Assembly: GCA_030549775.1 (NCBI GenBank)
Contig: CM060172.1
Location: forward strand, 1,975,123-2,039,122
DNA length: 64,000 nucleotides
Direction of reading: 5' to 3'
Origin: Tamarix chinensis
Taxonomy: Eukaryota > Streptophyta > Magnoliopsida > Caryophyllales > Tamaricaceae
This document shows, piece by piece, positions 62,994 to 64,000 of this stretch. The notes beneath the pieces were generated by a model, which saw only the letters and a list, made by a program, of their open reading frames with translations, had not been told where the DNA came from and did no database searches. Positions within the stretch are counted from its first letter, which is position 1. Each line of letters opens with the position of its first letter. The position numbers were made by a program, and so were the translations under genes.

Positions 62994-64000
62994 CCAAAAT
63001 TTACGACTAAAAATTTTCGTTTAATAAAAACGTTTAGCAAAAGTGAGATAACAAAACCGTGAATTCTGGGAATATTACCGCCACACTTAGTACCAGACCG
63101 GTTCACTCCTACCATTCTAGTACCAAGTACTAAGGCTAAAAAGGACTATCATTAAACATAATTCAACACTTAAAACTATGATTCGTAAAAGAACTTAATC
63201 GTTCATCATACAGAAATCAGAGTGCGATTTAAGAATTACAACCCGAGGAGTAAGTAACAAAGGTTTTTCAAAAACATAAAATACCGTACGACATGACATA
63301 ACTAGAAGAACAAGATACATGGTAAAAATAAAAGGAAAGATAGAGTCTGACCAAGTCACTCTCGATTCCCAGGCTAAGTCTAGGCTCAACTCTTGACCCT
63401 GTCCGATACCTCGTAAGTGTCGTAAGCATCGAATATAGCACCTCCTACCTGCACGAACTCAGGTGGGACCTCTACTCGTAGGAATGAGCAGCACCCATAA
63501 AACGGGTGGTCAATACACTACGTATTGAGTAAGGTAATCATATGGGTAAGGCCAACAAGAAGCACGCAAGTAAGGCCATGTAAGAGAATAAACATAAAAT
63601 GCGTACAAGACAATAATCCAGATTTACAAGATTAGGCGAAACTTATATTAATGATTTATCTTATATCTCTTTTATGATAATTCCATGTGAGTACGGAAAC
63701 CCCACCATTATAGCCAGTGGACCGGAAACACTCCACAGGGCAGAACACACCTGACCACTATTATAGCCGGTGGATCGGAATCACTTAGTAGGGCAACACG
63801 CACCTGACTACTATTATAGCAGGTGGACCAAAAAATATATAAATAACCTCACTAGCCCCGACTCACATGGTGTTCCACTGTAAATGATTAATATCTTTCC
63901 ATTCCTTATATTTTTGGTTCACACATTTCTTATATTAATTCCGTGTGAGTACAAGAACCCTACTATTATAGCCGGTGGACCAAAAACACTCCATAGGACA
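62994..64000 (-). mobile_element. Start of a family-A long LTR, running off the window
   Basis: It begins TGTAGCACTCCCAAAATTTA. The following 150 bp (AATATTACCGCCACACTTAG, TACCAGACCGG, TAGTACCAAGTACTAAGGCT) is the complement of the end of the solo LTR at 22,770-22,924. Next come GGAATGAGCAGCACCC and TATTGAGTAAGGTAATCATATGG, shared with 40,790-40,860, then four complements of the CCAC..GTGG motif at 63,706-63,980. Whether it is a solo LTR or part of a full element cannot be seen. Confidence 0.8.

Overview
The window is nuclear DNA of a flowering plant. It holds two spliced, plant-typical genes: the 3' end of an ARABIDILLO armadillo-repeat gene and a complete cytosolic NDPK1-type nucleoside diphosphate kinase. 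Everything else is AT-rich sequence packed with plant-type transposons: long LTR retrotransposons, a LINE, hAT-like elements and a Helitron. No bacterial operons, ribosome binding sites or CRISPR arrays are present. The species cannot be told from sequence reading alone.

Layout. 1-13,475 (+): the last four coding exons of the ARABIDILLO gene. The intron between exons 2 and 3 is 10.9 kb and holds a decayed LINE (about 1,902-4,790), a long LTR-like element (about 4,797-9,717) and two related hAT-like elements in opposite orientation (6,709-8,108 and 9,745-11,722), each with an 8-bp target duplication. A tRNA-like/SINE remnant lies in the next intron. 13,476-18,128: intergenic, AT-rich, TE-like. 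18,129-23,612: a miniature LTR retrotransposon (TRIM-like, LTRs of about 280-300 bp, initiator-Met-type primer site) whose 5' LTR is split by a 4.75-kb solo LTR with a perfect CTTAT duplication. 23,613-35,220: a patchwork of fragments of the same long-LTR families in both orientations. 36,755-45,250 (-): a decayed autonomous Helitron (Rep plus PIF1-like helicase) interrupted by a second solo LTR (40,355-44,318). 45,250-53,000: AT-rich DNA with several layers of direct and tandem repeats. 53,675-54,600 (-): an RPA70-like pseudogene of the kind plant Helitrons carry. 57,026-59,158 (+): NDPK1, four coding exons, TATA box and telo-box. 60,700-64,000: more LTR-like sequence, ending in the start of another long LTR that runs off the window.

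The two genes do not form a pathway together; they are islands in a transposon-rich region. ARABIDILLO is an armadillo-repeat (F-box) regulator and NDPK1 is a housekeeping nucleotide-balancing enzyme. The most notable structures are the nesting order (TRIM, then solo LTR; Helitron, then solo LTR), the inverted hAT pair with GCGACC-type arrays inside a gene intron, the higher-order repeat of an imperfect CCAC...GTGG palindrome kept in several LTR copies, and the direct repeats at 47.7-52.9 kb, which I cannot assign to a known element.
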